Of a stretch of 64,000 bases of DNA, positions 1-8,447 are shown piece by piece. This stretch comes from Knoellia koreensis. GTDB lineage: Bacteria > Actinomycetota > Actinomycetes > Actinomycetales > Dermatophilaceae. The position numbers and the translations under genes were made by a program. The DNA is taken from the NCBI RefSeq assembly GCF_013041615.1, contig NZ_JABEPQ010000002.1, positions 62,001-126,000 of the forward strand. The letters are read 5' to 3'. Numbering within the stretch: position 1 is the first letter of the stretch; the number at the start of each line of letters is the position of its first letter. Under the pieces are notes generated by a model. The model searched no databases. It saw only the letters and a program-made list of their open reading frames with translations, and was not told where the DNA came from.

Positions 1-328
1 CGCTCGCCGGCGCACCCAGCCCGGTCGGCAACGGCCGCCGGTCCTTGCCCTCGAGGGAGGTGAGGCACACGTTCGTGGCGATCCGGTAGAGCCAGGTGCG
101 CACCGACGATCGCCCCTCGAACGCGGCATACGCCCGCCACGCCCGGATGTAGGTCTCCTGGACGAGGTCCTCGGCGTCGTGGATCGACCCGGTCATGCGG
201 TAGCAGTGCGCGGTGAGCTCGCGACGGTAGGTGTCGGTGAGCGACGGGAAGTCCTCGGTGCGCCGTTCGCGCGTCTCCGGCTCTCGCAACTCCGTGTCGC
301 GCAGCTCCGTCTCGCGTACCTCGGTCAT
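1..328 (-). CDS. ECF-type RNA polymerase sigma factor (N-terminal part, truncated by window edge)
   Basis: Reading leftwards from the ATG at 328, the frame stays open to the window edge. The first 25 residues are charged and repetitive (Glu, Arg, Thr), followed by a sigma region 2 core with [20 protein letters not shown] and then [17 protein letters not shown], which is the -10 recognition helix region. The end [10 protein letters not shown] is typical of the SigG/SigJ-like ECF group that carries a C-terminal SnoaL domain, but that part is outside the window. The family directs transcription of a small regulon. I see no anti-sigma gene here; the divergent gene is the DUF4129 operon. Family assignment is firm, subgroup is inference. 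Confidence 0.85.
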   Translation of the reverse strand, partial: MTEVRETELRDTELREPETRERRTEDFPSLTDTYRRELTAHCYRMTGSIHDAEDLVQETYIRAWRAYAAFEGRSSVRTWLYRIATNVCLTSLEGKDRRPLPTGLGAPAS

Positions 329-512
329 GGGTCTCCTCGCGTGGTCCCGGCGTGTCCGTGCGAACTCAGGTCAGCCTCGCACACCCCTACCGACCGGCGC
401 CGCCACGAAAACTCATCGCTCGCGGCACGACTTCCGTGAATTGGTAACGAACCGGACGCAGCGGCCGCAAGGGACTACCGCCGACCTGCGCAGATGCCTA
501 GGGTCGAGGACC

Positions 513-1256
513 GTGACGAGGCGCGGGTGGACCCTGGGGGTGGCGACGGCGGCGACGCTGCTGCTGTCCGCGTGGGTGGCCGCGGCCGGGCCGGTCGGCA
601 TCTTCGCCGCGCAGAGCATCTCCGGCAAGGAGTCCAGCGCGCCCGGCGAGGAGTACGCCAGCGGCGCCATCCGGAGCGGAGCGGCGGTCAAGACCCGGGC
701 CGGCACGACGCACACCGACAGCCTGATGACCGCGATCGTGTCGTGGGTGCTCACCATCGTGCTCGTGGCTGTGGTGGTGTTCGTCCTCGTCGCGGTCGTG
801 CGCTCCATCCGCGACACGCTCGCCCGGCACCGGGTCGACCCGACCGAGGAAGGCGCGGGCAGCGAGCTCACCCCCGAGCGCCTGCGCGCCGCCGCGCAGG
901 AGAGCGAGGAGCTGCTCGCCCGCGGCACCCCGAGCAACGGCGTCATCGCCGCCTGGGTCTCGCTCGAGGACGCCATCACCTCCGCGGGCATCCACCAGAA
1001 CGAGGCACGCACGCCCGCCGAGATCGTGACCGCCGTCATGCGTTCGTATGCCGTGGACGCGGGTGCGCTCGACCGGCTCGCCTCCCTCTACCGCGAGGCC
1101 CGTTTCTCGCGGCACGAGGTGGGCGAGGACATGCGCGACCAGGCGCGCACGGCCCTGCGGCAGGTCACGGCCGACCTCGCTCGGGCCGAGGCGCCCAAGG
1201 CTGCCCGGCCTGCGCGCGCCGGCGCGGGCGGACCCTCGGCGGGAGGCGTCCGGTGA
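513..1256 (+). CDS. DUF4129 domain membrane protein, first gene of MoxR/DUF58 operon
   Basis: 247 residues from the GTG at 513. A hydrophobic N-terminal segment (residues about 6-25) is followed by a short extracytoplasmic stretch, a second membrane segment (VSWVLTIVLVAVVVFVLVAV, about residues 75-95) and a cytoplasmic DUF4129-type domain with AAWVSLEDAITSAG and RTPAEIVTAV. DUF4129 is usually the C-terminal part of transglutaminase-like membrane proteins encoded with MoxR and DUF58; here it stands alone. An in-frame ATG/GTG far upstream is less likely because TAGGGT at 499-504 sits 8 bases before this GTG, as in a leaderless promoter. Stop overlaps the next start by GTGA. Confidence 0.75.
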   Translation: MTRRGWTLGVATAATLLLSAWVAAAGPVGIFAAQSISGKESSAPGEEYASGAIRSGAAVKTRAGTTHTDSLMTAIVSWVLTIVLVAVVVFVLVAVVRSIRDTLARHRVDPTEEGAGSELTPERLRAAAQESEELLARGTPSNGVIAAWVSLEDAITSAGIHQNEARTPAEIVTAVMRSYAVDAGALDRLASLYREARFSRHEVGEDMRDQARTALRQVTADLARAEAPKAARPARAGAGGPSAGGVR

Positions 1257-1762
1257 TCGCCCGGATCAGGGGCCTGGCACCCACGAGCCAGCTCGTCCTG
1301 GCCCTCGGCGTCGCCGTCGTCATCGGCGCCGTCGTGACGCTCGCACCCGGGACCCTCAACGTCGCCACGCTGCTGGCCTGCCTGGCCGTGCTCGCGGCCG
1401 TCGCCGTCCTCACCCAGTGGCTGTGGCAGAACCACCGCGGCACCGACTGGTCCAACGCCTTCACCGACCCCCATCCGCCGCGGGGCACCGACCCCCGCGT
1501 GAACCGCCTGGCCGCCCGCGTCGACGCCGCCGTCGCCGGTGATGCCGTCGCCCAGACCGAGCTGCACGACCAGCTCCGCACGCTCGCCGAGGACCGCCTG
1601 CGCAGCCGCCACGGCATCGTCCTCGACGGCGGCCCCGACCACACCGAGCGCGCCAGGGCCGCCCTGGGCGCCGACCTCACGGCATACCTCACCAATCCCC
1701 CGACCACCCGGCTCGACCACGCCCGCGTCGCCGGGTACCTCACCACCCTGGAGGAGCTCTAG
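1253..1762 (+). CDS. Hypothetical membrane protein in MoxR operon
   Basis: 169 residues, starting at a GTG that overlaps the upstream stop (GTGA). Two membrane helices lie near the N terminus (about residues 13-32 and 35-55), followed by a soluble domain rich in Arg and Asp with NRLAARVDAAVAGDAVAQ and a leucine-rich C terminus. I do not recognise a family. Its stop shares one base with the moxR start (TAGTG), so it is translationally coupled inside the operon and probably works with the MoxR-DUF58 machine at the membrane; that role is inferred from context only. Confidence 0.7.
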   Translation: MIARIRGLAPTSQLVLALGVAVVIGAVVTLAPGTLNVATLLACLAVLAAVAVLTQWLWQNHRGTDWSNAFTDPHPPRGTDPRVNRLAARVDAAVAGDAVAQTELHDQLRTLAEDRLRSRHGIVLDGGPDHTERARAALGADLTAYLTNPPTTRLDHARVAGYLTTLEEL

Positions 1763-2757
1763 TGAACGACACCCTCGCCCTGAGCGGCGTCTCCGAACGC
1801 GCCAACGCGATCCTCACCGAGGTCGAGCGCGCGGTCGTCGGCAAGCGCCGCAGCCTCGAGCTCGTGCTGTCGGGCATCCTCGCCGGTGGGCACGTGCTGA
1901 TGGAGGACTTCCCGGGGCTCGGGAAGACGCTCGCGGCGCGGTCCTTCGCGCAGGCGCTCGGGCTCGACTTCGCGCGGGCGCAGTTCACGCCCGACCTGCT
2001 GCCGAGCGACCTGACCGGGTCCTTCCTCTACGACCAGCGCACCCACGAGTTCACGTTCCGCAAGGGGCCACTGTTCACCGGTCTGCTGCTCGCCGACGAG
2101 ATCAACCGCACGCCCCCGAAGACGCAGTCCGCGCTGCTCGAGGCGATGCAGGAGGGACAGGCCACCGTCGAGGGCGAGACCTTCCCGCTGCCCAAGCCGT
2201 TCCACGTGCTCGCCACGGCGAATCCCGTTGAGTACGAAGGGACTTACCCGCTCCCGGAGGCTCAGCTCGACCGCTTCCTGCTGCGCGTCTCGTTCGGCTA
2301 CCCCACCGCGAACGAGGAGTGGGAGGTGCTCCAGCGGCGCATGGACCGCCGACAGGAGGAGCAGTCCGTCGCGCAGGTCACGGACGCCGAAGGCCTCATG
2401 GCGATGCAGGCCGCGGTCGAGCAGGTCACCGTCGACGAGGGCGTCGGTCAGTACTGCGTCAAGCTCGTCGCCGCGACGCGCAACCACCAGAGCCTGCTCA
2501 TGGGCTCCTCGCCGCGTGGCTCGCTCGCGCTGCTGCTCACCGCCCGGGCGTATGCCGTCGTGCGCGGTCGCGACTACGTCACCCCCGAGGACGTCAAGGC
2601 CGTCGCCCACGCCGCGCTCGACCACCGCGTCACCGCGCGGCCCGAGCTGTGGATGAACGACGTCTCGGCCGCCAGCGTCATCGACTCGCTGCTGACCTCG
2701 GTGCCGACGCCGGCCGCCACGGACGGGGGCCAGCGGACCGGTTTCGAGCGGCCGTGA
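1762..2757 (+). CDS. MoxR-family AAA+ ATPase
   Basis: 331 residues. Walker A is GLGKTLAA near residue 53 and Walker B is LLLADEINR near residue 110, followed by KTQSALLEAMQEGQ, a MoxR signature, and the sensor region ATANPVEYEGTYPLPEAQLDRFL. Length and motif order match the family. MoxR ATPases act as chaperones that insert cofactors or remodel protein complexes together with DUF58/VWA partners, which is the next gene. The GTG start overlaps the previous stop, and the 3-prime end overlaps the DUF58 start by GTGA, indicating one polycistronic unit. The real substrate cannot be read from the sequence. Confidence 0.93.
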   Translation: MNDTLALSGVSERANAILTEVERAVVGKRRSLELVLSGILAGGHVLMEDFPGLGKTLAARSFAQALGLDFARAQFTPDLLPSDLTGSFLYDQRTHEFTFRKGPLFTGLLLADEINRTPPKTQSALLEAMQEGQATVEGETFPLPKPFHVLATANPVEYEGTYPLPEAQLDRFLLRVSFGYPTANEEWEVLQRRMDRRQEEQSVAQVTDAEGLMAMQAAVEQVTVDEGVGQYCVKLVAATRNHQSLLMGSSPRGSLALLLTARAYAVVRGRDYVTPEDVKAVAHAALDHRVTARPELWMNDVSAASVIDSLLTSVPTPAATDGGQRTGFERP

Positions 2758-4322
2758 GCCAGAGCCCCACGGCCGCTGGCACCTCGCCGGGCGAGGCGGC
2801 CGCTGCCGGTACCGGTGCGGGTACGGCCATCGGCGCCGAGACTGCCGGCGGCGAGGCTCCCGGCGGTGACAAGGCTGTTGGCGGTGACATGGCTGCGGGC
2901 GGCACGGAGGCCGTGACCGCGAACCCGCCCCCTGCGGGTTCGCGGCTGACCGCGACCTGGCGCGCCACGCCGGCACAGGTGCGGGCGACGCTGGTCGGGC
3001 TGCTGCTGCTCGTCATCGGACTGCTGCTGCGCCGGCCGGACGCGATTGCGTTTGCCGCGCCCCTGCTGGTGATCGCTGCCTGGGCCCTGGCCACCCGACC
3101 CGAGCGCGCACCCGTCGTGCATGCCTGGGTGCGCCATACCGTGCTGCGCGAGGGGCAGACCACCGCCTGGACCACGACCGTCGAACGGGGACCAGGCGTC
3201 GAAGAACTCGGGGTCAGCCTGTTGCGCACTCCCTTCGTGCGGACCACGCCGACGAGCCGTGCGGTCGCGGCGGCGCTCTCGCCGACGGGCACGACGGCCC
3301 GGCTCGACGTCCTCGCCCAGAGCACCCGGTGGGGTCACCGCACCCTCGGACCTGCGAGCACCGCCGTCTCGGGACCGTTCGGCGCCTTCATGTGGCAGCC
3401 CGAGCCGGTCCGCTCCGCACCCGTGACCACGGTGCCGCTGCCCGACCACTTCTCCGCCCGCACAGCCGTGCCCCACCCCGACGGTCTCGTCGGCCGCAGC
3501 CGGTCCGCCCACCTGGGCGATGGCGGCGAGCTGGCCGACATCCGCCCGTTCCGGTTCGGTGACCGGTTGCGCCGGGTGCACTGGCCGGTGTCGGTCCGCA
3601 CCGGCACGCTGCACGTCACCGCCACGCACGCCGACCAGGACAGCGAGATCCTCCTGCTCGTCGACGCCATGCACGACCTGGGTGCCGACACCGGTCTCAC
3701 CGATGCCGGCCTCGCCGACGAGGAGCGCCGCACGGGCACCAGCCTCGACAACTCGGTCCGCGCGGCCGGTGCCATCGCCGAGCACTACCTGCGCACCGGT
3801 GACCGCGTCGGCCTCATCGTGCTCGGCACCAAGGACCTCCCGCCGCTCGCCGCCCGGGCCGGCAACAACCACCTGCGCCGGGTCCTCGACGTGCTCGCCC
3901 GGGTGCGCCCCGGTGACAACACCGTGAGCGATGAGAAGCGACTCCGCTCCCAGCTGCGACACCGCGTCGGCGCGGGCACCCTCGTCGTGCTGCTGACGCC
4001 CGCCGTGTCGACCGACGTCATCGCCCACGCGGTCTCGCTGTCGCGGCGCGGCCTGTCCGTCGTCGTGGTCGACACGCTGCCCGCCGAGTTCGCGACCCCT
4101 GACCTGCCGCCCGAACGGCTCGCCGAGCTCACCGCCGTCGACGAGCACGCCAAGGGCGCGCCCCTGGCCTGGCGGCTGCGGCTCATGGAACGCGAACGTG
4201 AGCTCACCCGCGCCCGCGAGTCCGGCGTACCGATCGTTCCGTGGATCGGCCCCGGCACCCTCGACCTCGTCCTGCGCGACCTCGGCCGCCGCGCCCGCGC
4301 CCCGAGGGTGGTGAGCCGCTGA
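2754..4322 (+). CDS. DUF58 domain protein with VWA-like fold, MoxR partner
   Basis: 522 residues from the GTG at 2754. The first about 60 residues are a low-complexity Gly/Ala/Thr tail (EAAAAGTGAGTAIGAETAGG style), then two membrane helices (about 75-95), then a soluble region with the DUF58 hallmark GELADIRPFRFGDRLRRVHWPVSVRTG near residue 260 and a VWA-like core with LLVDAMHDLG. DUF58 proteins pair with MoxR ATPases. The N-terminal low-complexity extension is unusual; a later start is possible but there is no better ribosome binding site. ATGA overlap with the next gene. Confidence 0.88.
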   Translation: MSQSPTAAGTSPGEAAAAGTGAGTAIGAETAGGEAPGGDKAVGGDMAAGGTEAVTANPPPAGSRLTATWRATPAQVRATLVGLLLLVIGLLLRRPDAIAFAAPLLVIAAWALATRPERAPVVHAWVRHTVLREGQTTAWTTTVERGPGVEELGVSLLRTPFVRTTPTSRAVAAALSPTGTTARLDVLAQSTRWGHRTLGPASTAVSGPFGAFMWQPEPVRSAPVTTVPLPDHFSARTAVPHPDGLVGRSRSAHLGDGGELADIRPFRFGDRLRRVHWPVSVRTGTLHVTATHADQDSEILLLVDAMHDLGADTGLTDAGLADEERRTGTSLDNSVRAAGAIAEHYLRTGDRVGLIVLGTKDLPPLAARAGNNHLRRVLDVLARVRPGDNTVSDEKRLRSQLRHRVGAGTLVVLLTPAVSTDVIAHAVSLSRRGLSVVVVDTLPAEFATPDLPPERLAELTAVDEHAKGAPLAWRLRLMERERELTRARESGVPIVPWIGPGTLDLVLRDLGRRARAPRVVSR

Positions 4323-4846
4323 TGCTGTCGCGCTCCCAGGCCGTCCTGCGTGCTCTGGTCGTCGTGGCGACCGTGGGCGCCTGCGCCGTCACCCTGGCCG
4401 CGTCCCTGTCACCGCTGTGGATCGCGGCTGCGCTCCTCGTGGGGCTGTCGGTGTGGGTGGCCCTGAACCCCTCGTCCCGGCTGGCGTTCGTGCTGGTCCT
4501 CGGGCTCGCGGTCCACTGGCTGGTCACGGTGCCGGTCCCCCACACCACCAGCGCGTGGCTGCTGACGCTCGTCACCGCCGTGCTGCTGCTGGCCGTCCAC
4601 CTGTGTACGTCACTGGCCGCTGCGCTGCCGCCGCAGGCGCCCCTGCCGGGCCTGACCATCCGGCGCTGGACCCGGCGCGCCGCGCTCGTCGTGCTTGCCT
4701 GCTGCCCCGTGTGGGCGGTGTCGGTGGCCGTGTCACGCACCGGTGAGCCCGGCCGAGGCACCTTCACGTATGCCGCGTTGGCCGGCACGGCGCTCCTCGC
4801 CCTGGCGCTCTGGCTGGCGTCGCGCGAGCAGCCCCACCCCAGCTGA
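4322..4846 (+). CDS. Hypothetical polytopic membrane protein closing the MoxR operon
   Basis: 174 residues with about five predicted membrane helices (residues about 8-28, 30-46, 52-70, 75-97, 122-140, 150-166) and a short basic loop RRWTRRAA. The ATG at 4322 overlaps the DUF58 stop, so it is coupled to it. No family recognised. The C terminus ends SREQPHPS and is followed after 13 bases by a 20-base element that recurs at 18481. Confidence 0.75.
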   Translation: MLSRSQAVLRALVVVATVGACAVTLAASLSPLWIAAALLVGLSVWVALNPSSRLAFVLVLGLAVHWLVTVPVPHTTSAWLLTLVTAVLLLAVHLCTSLAAALPPQAPLPGLTIRRWTRRAALVVLACCPVWAVSVAVSRTGEPGRGTFTYAALAGTALLALALWLASREQPHPS

Positions 4847-4858
4847 CCCCGCCCGCCC

Positions 4859-4953
4859 CAGCTTTTCCGCGTCATGCGCGAACCTCGGGTTCGCTCGCCA
4901 TTGTGAGCCGAGCGAACCTCAAGCTTCCCGAGCGAAGTGGCCGGTATGCCGCG
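4859..4953. repeat. Intergenic palindromic element A1 (shared 20-base head plus inverted repeat)
   Basis: The 20 bases at 4859-4878 (CAGCTTTTCCGCGTCATGCG) are identical to 18481-18500, and both copies start 13 to 19 bases after a TGA stop. Here they lead into an inverted repeat, GGTTCGCTCG at 4888-4897 against CGAGCGAACC at 4909-4918, with a further GCGAACCTC direct repeat. The element lies between two convergent genes and could serve as a bidirectional transcription end or processing site; no T-run is seen. Confidence 0.6.
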
Positions 4954-4974
4954 GCGGCGACCACGCGGCATACC
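4943..4974. terminator. Hairpin built from an inverted pair of GTATGCCG motifs, after clpX
   Basis: GGTATGCCGCG at 4943-4953 pairs with CGCGGCATACC at 4964-4974 (11 perfect pairs, 10-base loop). It lies 26 bases after the clpX stop on the minus strand, facing the end of the MoxR operon. There is no T-tract, so it would be a non-canonical or Rho-assisted end. The arms are the window-wide octamer. Confidence 0.55.
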
Positions 4975-5000
4975 CGCGGGTGGTGCAGGCGACCGGACGC

Positions 5001-6281
5001 TCAGGCGGAGCGCTTGCGGGGCCGCTTGGGCTCCTCGTCGCGACGCACGATCGTCGGCAGGACGTTCTCGAGCACGACCTCGCGGGTGACCACGACCTTG
5101 GCGATGCCCTCGTCGCTCGGCACGTCGAACATGACCGGGAGGAGCACCTCCTCCATGATCGCGCGCAGACCGCGGGCGCCGGTGCCGCGCGTGAGCGCCT
5201 GGTCGGCGATGGCCTCGAGGGCGTCGTCGCTGAACTCGAGCTCGACGCCGTCGATCTCGAACATCTTCTGGTACTGCTTCACCAGCGCGTTGCGCGGCTC
5301 GGTGAGGATCGTGACGAGCGCGCTGCGGTCGAGCGGGCTGACCGTGGTGATGACGGGCAGGCGGCCGATGAACTCGGGGATGAGCCCGAACTTCATGAGG
5401 TCCTCGGGCATCACGTCACCGATCGACTCGGCGAGGTCCTTCGGCGTGTGCAGCTCGGAGCCGAAGCCGAGGCCCTTCTTGCCGCTGCGCGACTCGATGA
5501 GCTTCTCCAGCCCGGCGAACGCGCCGCCCACGATGAACAGGACGTTCGTCGTGTCGATCTGGATGAACTCCTGGTGCGGGTGCTTGCGGCCACCCTGCGG
5601 CGGGACGCTGGCGGTCGTGCCCTCGAGGATCTTCAGCAGCGCCTGCTGCACGCCCTCGCCGGACACGTCCCGAGTGATCGAGGGGTTCTCGGACTTGCGG
5701 GCGATCTTGTCGACCTCGTCGATGTAGATGATGCCCGTCTCGGCCTTCTTGACGTCGTAGTCGGCGGCCTGGATCAGCTTGAGCAGGATGTTCTCGACGT
5801 CCTCACCGACGTAGCCGGCCTCGGTCAGCGCGGTCGCGTCGGCGATGGCGAACGGGACGTTGAGCATCTTGGCGAGGGTCTGCGCGAGGTAGGTCTTTCC
5901 GCAGCCGGTCGGTCCGATGAGCAGGATGTTGGACTTGGCAATGTCGACCGACTCGACGTCCTTCTTGGCCGTGCCGGCCGCCTCGCCCGCCTGGATCCGC
6001 TTGTAGTGGTTGTAGACCGCGACGGCGAGCGCCTTCTTGGCGACGTCCTGGCCGACGACGTAGTTCTGGAGGAAGTCGAAGATCTCGCGCGGCTTGGGCA
6101 GCTCGTCCAGGCCCAGCTCGGAGGACTCGGCGAGCTCCTCCTCGATGATCTCGTTGCACAGGTCGATGCACTCGTCACAGATGTAGACGCCGGGGCCGGC
6201 GATGAGCTTCTTGACCTGCTTCTGGCTCTTCCCACAGAACGAGCACTTGAGCAGGTCGCCGCTCTCTCCCATGCGTGCCAC
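5001..6281 (-). CDS. clpX: ATP-dependent Clp protease ATP-binding subunit ClpX
   Basis: 426 residues, the usual actinobacterial length. The C4 zinc finger uses Cys13, Cys16, Cys35 and Cys38 ([18 protein letters not shown]). The AAA+ core has Walker A GPTGCGKT, then [12 protein letters not shown], Walker [14 protein letters not shown] and the [15 protein letters not shown] region, followed by the sensor 2 [11 protein letters not shown]. ClpX unfolds substrates and feeds them to ClpP1P2. The GTG at 6281 (protein [12 protein letters not shown]) is preferred because GGAGAGG lies about 8 bases upstream. Unlike the usual arrangement, clpX is separated from clpP2 by three genes. Confidence 0.97.
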   Translation of the reverse strand: MARMGESGDLLKCSFCGKSQKQVKKLIAGPGVYICDECIDLCNEIIEEELAESSELGLDELPKPREIFDFLQNYVVGQDVAKKALAVAVYNHYKRIQAGEAAGTAKKDVESVDIAKSNILLIGPTGCGKTYLAQTLAKMLNVPFAIADATALTEAGYVGEDVENILLKLIQAADYDVKKAETGIIYIDEVDKIARKSENPSITRDVSGEGVQQALLKILEGTTASVPPQGGRKHPHQEFIQIDTTNVLFIVGGAFAGLEKLIESRSGKKGLGFGSELHTPKDLAESIGDVMPEDLMKFGLIPEFIGRLPVITTVSPLDRSALVTILTEPRNALVKQYQKMFEIDGVELEFSDDALEAIADQALTRGTGARGLRAIMEEVLLPVMFDVPSDEGIAKVVVTREVVLENVLPTIVRRDEEPKRPRKRSA

Positions 6282-6473
6282 GCGACGATCCTCTCCACCG
6301 GGGTGCAACTGGCTTGCTCCGACGCTACCCGCCGGACTACTCCATTTTCACCATTGAATCGCCGTTGGTGCGCCCGGGTCAGCCCTTGTCCGCTCAGGGC
6401 GGAAGCCGTCGCCACCGACGCAACCATCCAGTGCGCGCACAGACGTCGCGTATGCCGCGTGGCCGCCGCGGGT

Positions 6474-6503
6474 TTGCATGTCGCCGCAGGCGTTTCGTAG
6501 AAT
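6474..6503 (+). promoter_or_regulatory. Sigma-A-type promoter of the terC riboswitch leader
   Basis: TTGCAT at 6474-6479, an 18-base spacer, and TAGAAT at 6498-6503 form a good housekeeping promoter. Transcription would start near 6510, exactly where the riboswitch aptamer begins. Confidence 0.6.
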
Positions 6504-6510
6504 TGGCAAC

Positions 6511-6602
6511 GAGGGGAGTACTTCCCAAGTTCGATCCGGTCATTACGAGAGCCCCATGGCGATCCCGGGTCGGCACCGCCGGTCGGCGGTGAAGGAGACC
6601 TC
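6511..6602 (+). ncRNA. yybP-ykoY-type manganese riboswitch upstream of terC
   Basis: The leader starts GAGGGGAGTA and ends GGAGACCTC, the conserved 5-prime and 3-prime strands of the yybP-ykoY aptamer; GAGG at 6511-6514 can pair with CCTC at 6599-6602, with GC-rich internal hairpins (for example CACCGCC with GGCGGTG at 6584-6591) in between. This class senses Mn2+ and commonly controls TerC-like exporters, the gene found here. The closing strand CCTC is also the left arm of the terminator at 6598-6623, so aptamer and terminator exclude one another. Assignment rests on conserved ends, position and target gene; no covariance search was run. Confidence 0.8.
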
Positions 6603-6628
6603 AGACCCATCGTGATCTGAGGTTTTTT
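6598..6628 (+). terminator. Riboswitch-controlled terminator that also hides the terC Shine-Dalgarno
   Basis: ACCTCAGA at 6598-6605 pairs with TCTGAGGT at 6616-6623, followed by six T residues to 6628. The right arm contains GAGG at 6619-6622, seven bases before the ATG at 6630, so this same arm is the probable ribosome binding site. Hairpin formation would stop transcription and mask the Shine-Dalgarno. Confidence 0.75.
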
Positions 6629-6629
6629 G

Positions 6630-7682
6630 ATGCTCTCGTCCCTGCTCGCTGCTGGTGGCTCCGGCGGTTCGGCCGCCGTCTCGTCGATCGGCACCCCCGT
6701 GTTGTGGGGTGCCAGCATCGCCGCCGTGCTGGCGCTGGTGCTGCTCGACTTCCTGCTGACCCGCAAGCCGCACGCCGTGTCCATGCGTGAGGCCCTCGGC
6801 TGGTCGGCGTTCTACATCGCGCTGCCGGTGGCATTCGGTGTCTTCATCTGGAGCCGGTACGGCAGCCAGATCGGCCTCGAGTACTACACCGGCTACCTCG
6901 TCGAGAAGTCATTGTCGGTCGACAACCTGTTCGTCTTCATGTTGGTGCTCGCGGCGTTCGCGGTGCCCAAGGAGCTGCAGCAGCGGGTGCTGCTCATCGG
7001 CGTCGTCGGCGCGCTCGTCCTGCGTGGCATCTTCATCGCGCTCGGCGCGCAGATGCTGGCGAACTTCGACTGGACCTTCCTGCTCTTCGGCCTGATCCTG
7101 CTCGCCACCGGCGTGAAGCTCCTGCGTGACGCCGTCAAGGGCGACGAGCACGAGGTCGACCCGAGCAAGCTGCGCTCGGTGCGTCTGATCCGCAGGTTCA
7201 TGCCGGTCACCGACGACTACCGCGGCACGGCGATGACGGTGCGCTCGGCCGGCCGCCGGGCCCTCACCCCCCTGGCCCTGGTGACCGTCGCGATCCTCGG
7301 CACCGACATCGTCTTCGCCGTCGACTCGGTGCCCGCCGTCTACGGCATCACCGGCGACCCGTACCTCGTGTTCGCGACCAATGCCTTCGCCCTGCTGGGC
7401 CTGCGCGCGCTGTACTTCGTGCTCGAGGGCGCGCTGTCCAAACTCGTGCACCTCGGCTTCGGCCTGGCCGCGATCCTCGGGTTCATTGGCGTCAAGTTGG
7501 TGCTGCACTGGGCGCACGGCATCTGGGCCTGGGTGCCCACCGTGCCCACGCTGGCCTCGCTCGGCGTGATCGTCGGCATTCTGGTCGTCGTGACGCTGAC
7601 GAGCCTGCGCGCCAGCCGCAGGGCCGAACTGGCCGCGGCCGAGGATGAGCTCGTCGGCGCCGGCGAGGCCGAGCAGAGGTAA
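6630..7682 (+). CDS. TerC family membrane protein (probable Mn2+ exporter)
   Basis: 350 residues, about nine membrane helices. The conserved TerC segments EYYTGYLVEKSLSVDNLFVF and GTDIVFAVDSVPAVYGIT carry the paired acidic residues thought to bind metal. The product is probably a manganese exporter in the cell membrane, consistent with the riboswitch upstream. ATG at 6630 is chosen: a TTG lies one codon before, but the GAGG in the terminator arm is correctly spaced for this ATG. It is transcribed against clpX and stands between clpX and the Clp protease genes. Confidence 0.93.
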   Translation: MLSSLLAAGGSGGSAAVSSIGTPVLWGASIAAVLALVLLDFLLTRKPHAVSMREALGWSAFYIALPVAFGVFIWSRYGSQIGLEYYTGYLVEKSLSVDNLFVFMLVLAAFAVPKELQQRVLLIGVVGALVLRGIFIALGAQMLANFDWTFLLFGLILLATGVKLLRDAVKGDEHEVDPSKLRSVRLIRRFMPVTDDYRGTAMTVRSAGRRALTPLALVTVAILGTDIVFAVDSVPAVYGITGDPYLVFATNAFALLGLRALYFVLEGALSKLVHLGFGLAAILGFIGVKLVLHWAHGIWAWVPTVPTLASLGVIVGILVVVTLTSLRASRRAELAAAEDELVGAGEAEQR

Positions 7683-7723
7683 CCCACCTCGCCACGCCGT
7701 GTGGCCGGGGCCGAACGACAGCC

Positions 7724-7772
7724 CCGGTCACCGGTCACCGGCCACCGGTCACCGGCCACCGGCCACCGGCCA
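7724..7772 (+). repeat. Seven tandem copies of a 7-base unit CCGGYCA
   Basis: Seven contiguous heptamers alternate CCGGTCA and CCGGCCA, between the terC stop and the convergent gene. It could vary in copy number by slippage; no coding consequence is visible. Confidence 0.9.
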
Positions 7773-7781
7773 CCTTCCCGC

Positions 7782-7840
7782 TTCATGTCCCGCAACATGC
7801 CGTCGCGGACGCTCCACCAGCGCATGTTGCGAGACATGAA
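7782..7840. terminator. 19-bp inverted repeat between convergent genes
   Basis: TTCATGTCCCGCAACATGC at 7782-7800 pairs with GCATGTTGCGAGACATGAA at 7822-7840 at 18 of 19 positions around a 21-base loop. It ends five bases before the stop of the minus-strand gene. Likely a two-way transcription end; no T-run. Confidence 0.6.
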
Positions 7841-7845
7841 CGCGT

Positions 7846-8409
7846 TCAACGAGGGTCGCGGCGGCGGCGCTCGTGGCCGCGCACCAGCACCACCACCAGC
7901 CCGGCACCGAGCAGCAGCGCCAGAGCCATCCCTCCGAACACCGGCCACAGCCACGTGTTCTCGCCCGGACCGCCGGTGGCACCCACCGGTGCGGCCGTCG
8001 GTGGCCCGGTCTGCTGCTCCACCTGCGCGACGATCCCGCTGGCGGCCTGGGTGTTGCCGGCGCAGTCGCTGCTGACCAGCTGGCCGTCCCGGTGGTTGCT
8101 GAACACGACGTACTCCCGGCCGGGTTGCAGGACCAGCCCGCAGGAGCCAGGGTCGTCGGCCACCCACGTGGTGGTGGTCGCAGTTGCCTTGTACACCGAC
8201 CGCACCGCCAGCTCGTACCGCGCCGCTCCCTCGGGCGACCACTTGCTCTCCCCGTGCGCCGACACCACGCCCGCGGTGACCACCGTGTCCGCCTGCGAGA
8301 CCGCGTCGGGCACCGCGAGCGCGGCGCACGAGCACGCCCACGCCTTCGAGGTGGGCAGCACCAGCAGCGCCAGGAACAGCGTGACCACGACGAGCAACGA
8401 CCGCCTCAT
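7846..8409 (-). CDS. Secreted or anchored CSCA-type protein 2 (NTR/TIMP-like), paralogue of next gene
   Basis: 187 residues. A Sec signal peptide (MRRSLLVVVTLFLALLVL, then PTSKAWA) is cleaved before CSCAAL, so the mature protein starts with Cys-Ser-Cys. Cys at the mature N terminus followed by a small beta-rich domain with further cysteines (DPGSCGL, SSDCAG) resembles the netrin/TIMP-like fold. A C-terminal helix (WPVFGGMALALLLGAGLVVV) plus an Arg-rich tail would anchor it; no LPXTG motif. It begins 38 bases after the paralogue and shares its signal peptide almost exactly, evidence of tandem duplication. Function unknown; TIMP-like relation is inference. Confidence 0.75.
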   Translation of the reverse strand: MRRSLLVVVTLFLALLVLPTSKAWACSCAALAVPDAVSQADTVVTAGVVSAHGESKWSPEGAARYELAVRSVYKATATTTTWVADDPGSCGLVLQPGREYVVFSNHRDGQLVSSDCAGNTQAASGIVAQVEQQTGPPTAAPVGATGGPGENTWLWPVFGGMALALLLGAGLVVVLVRGHERRRRDPR

Positions 8410-8447
8410 CCGCGCCTCACCCACCGCCCCAGTGTCCCGCTCCCCCG

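Noticed and set aside
231-512. Extension of the DUF4129 gene to an ATG at 231
   Set aside because: The extension runs over the divergent sigma gene start and promoter region; the GTG at 513 follows a TAGGGT element.
1759-2976. Long minus-strand open frame opposite moxR, and similar frames over clpX, ABC, pepN, glgX and treY
   Set aside because: These are antisense shadows caused by high GC; they have no ribosome sites, biased Arg/Pro/His composition and lie over well-recognised genes.
7724-7772. CRISPR-like tandem array
   Set aside because: Units of seven bases without spacers; a simple tandem repeat.
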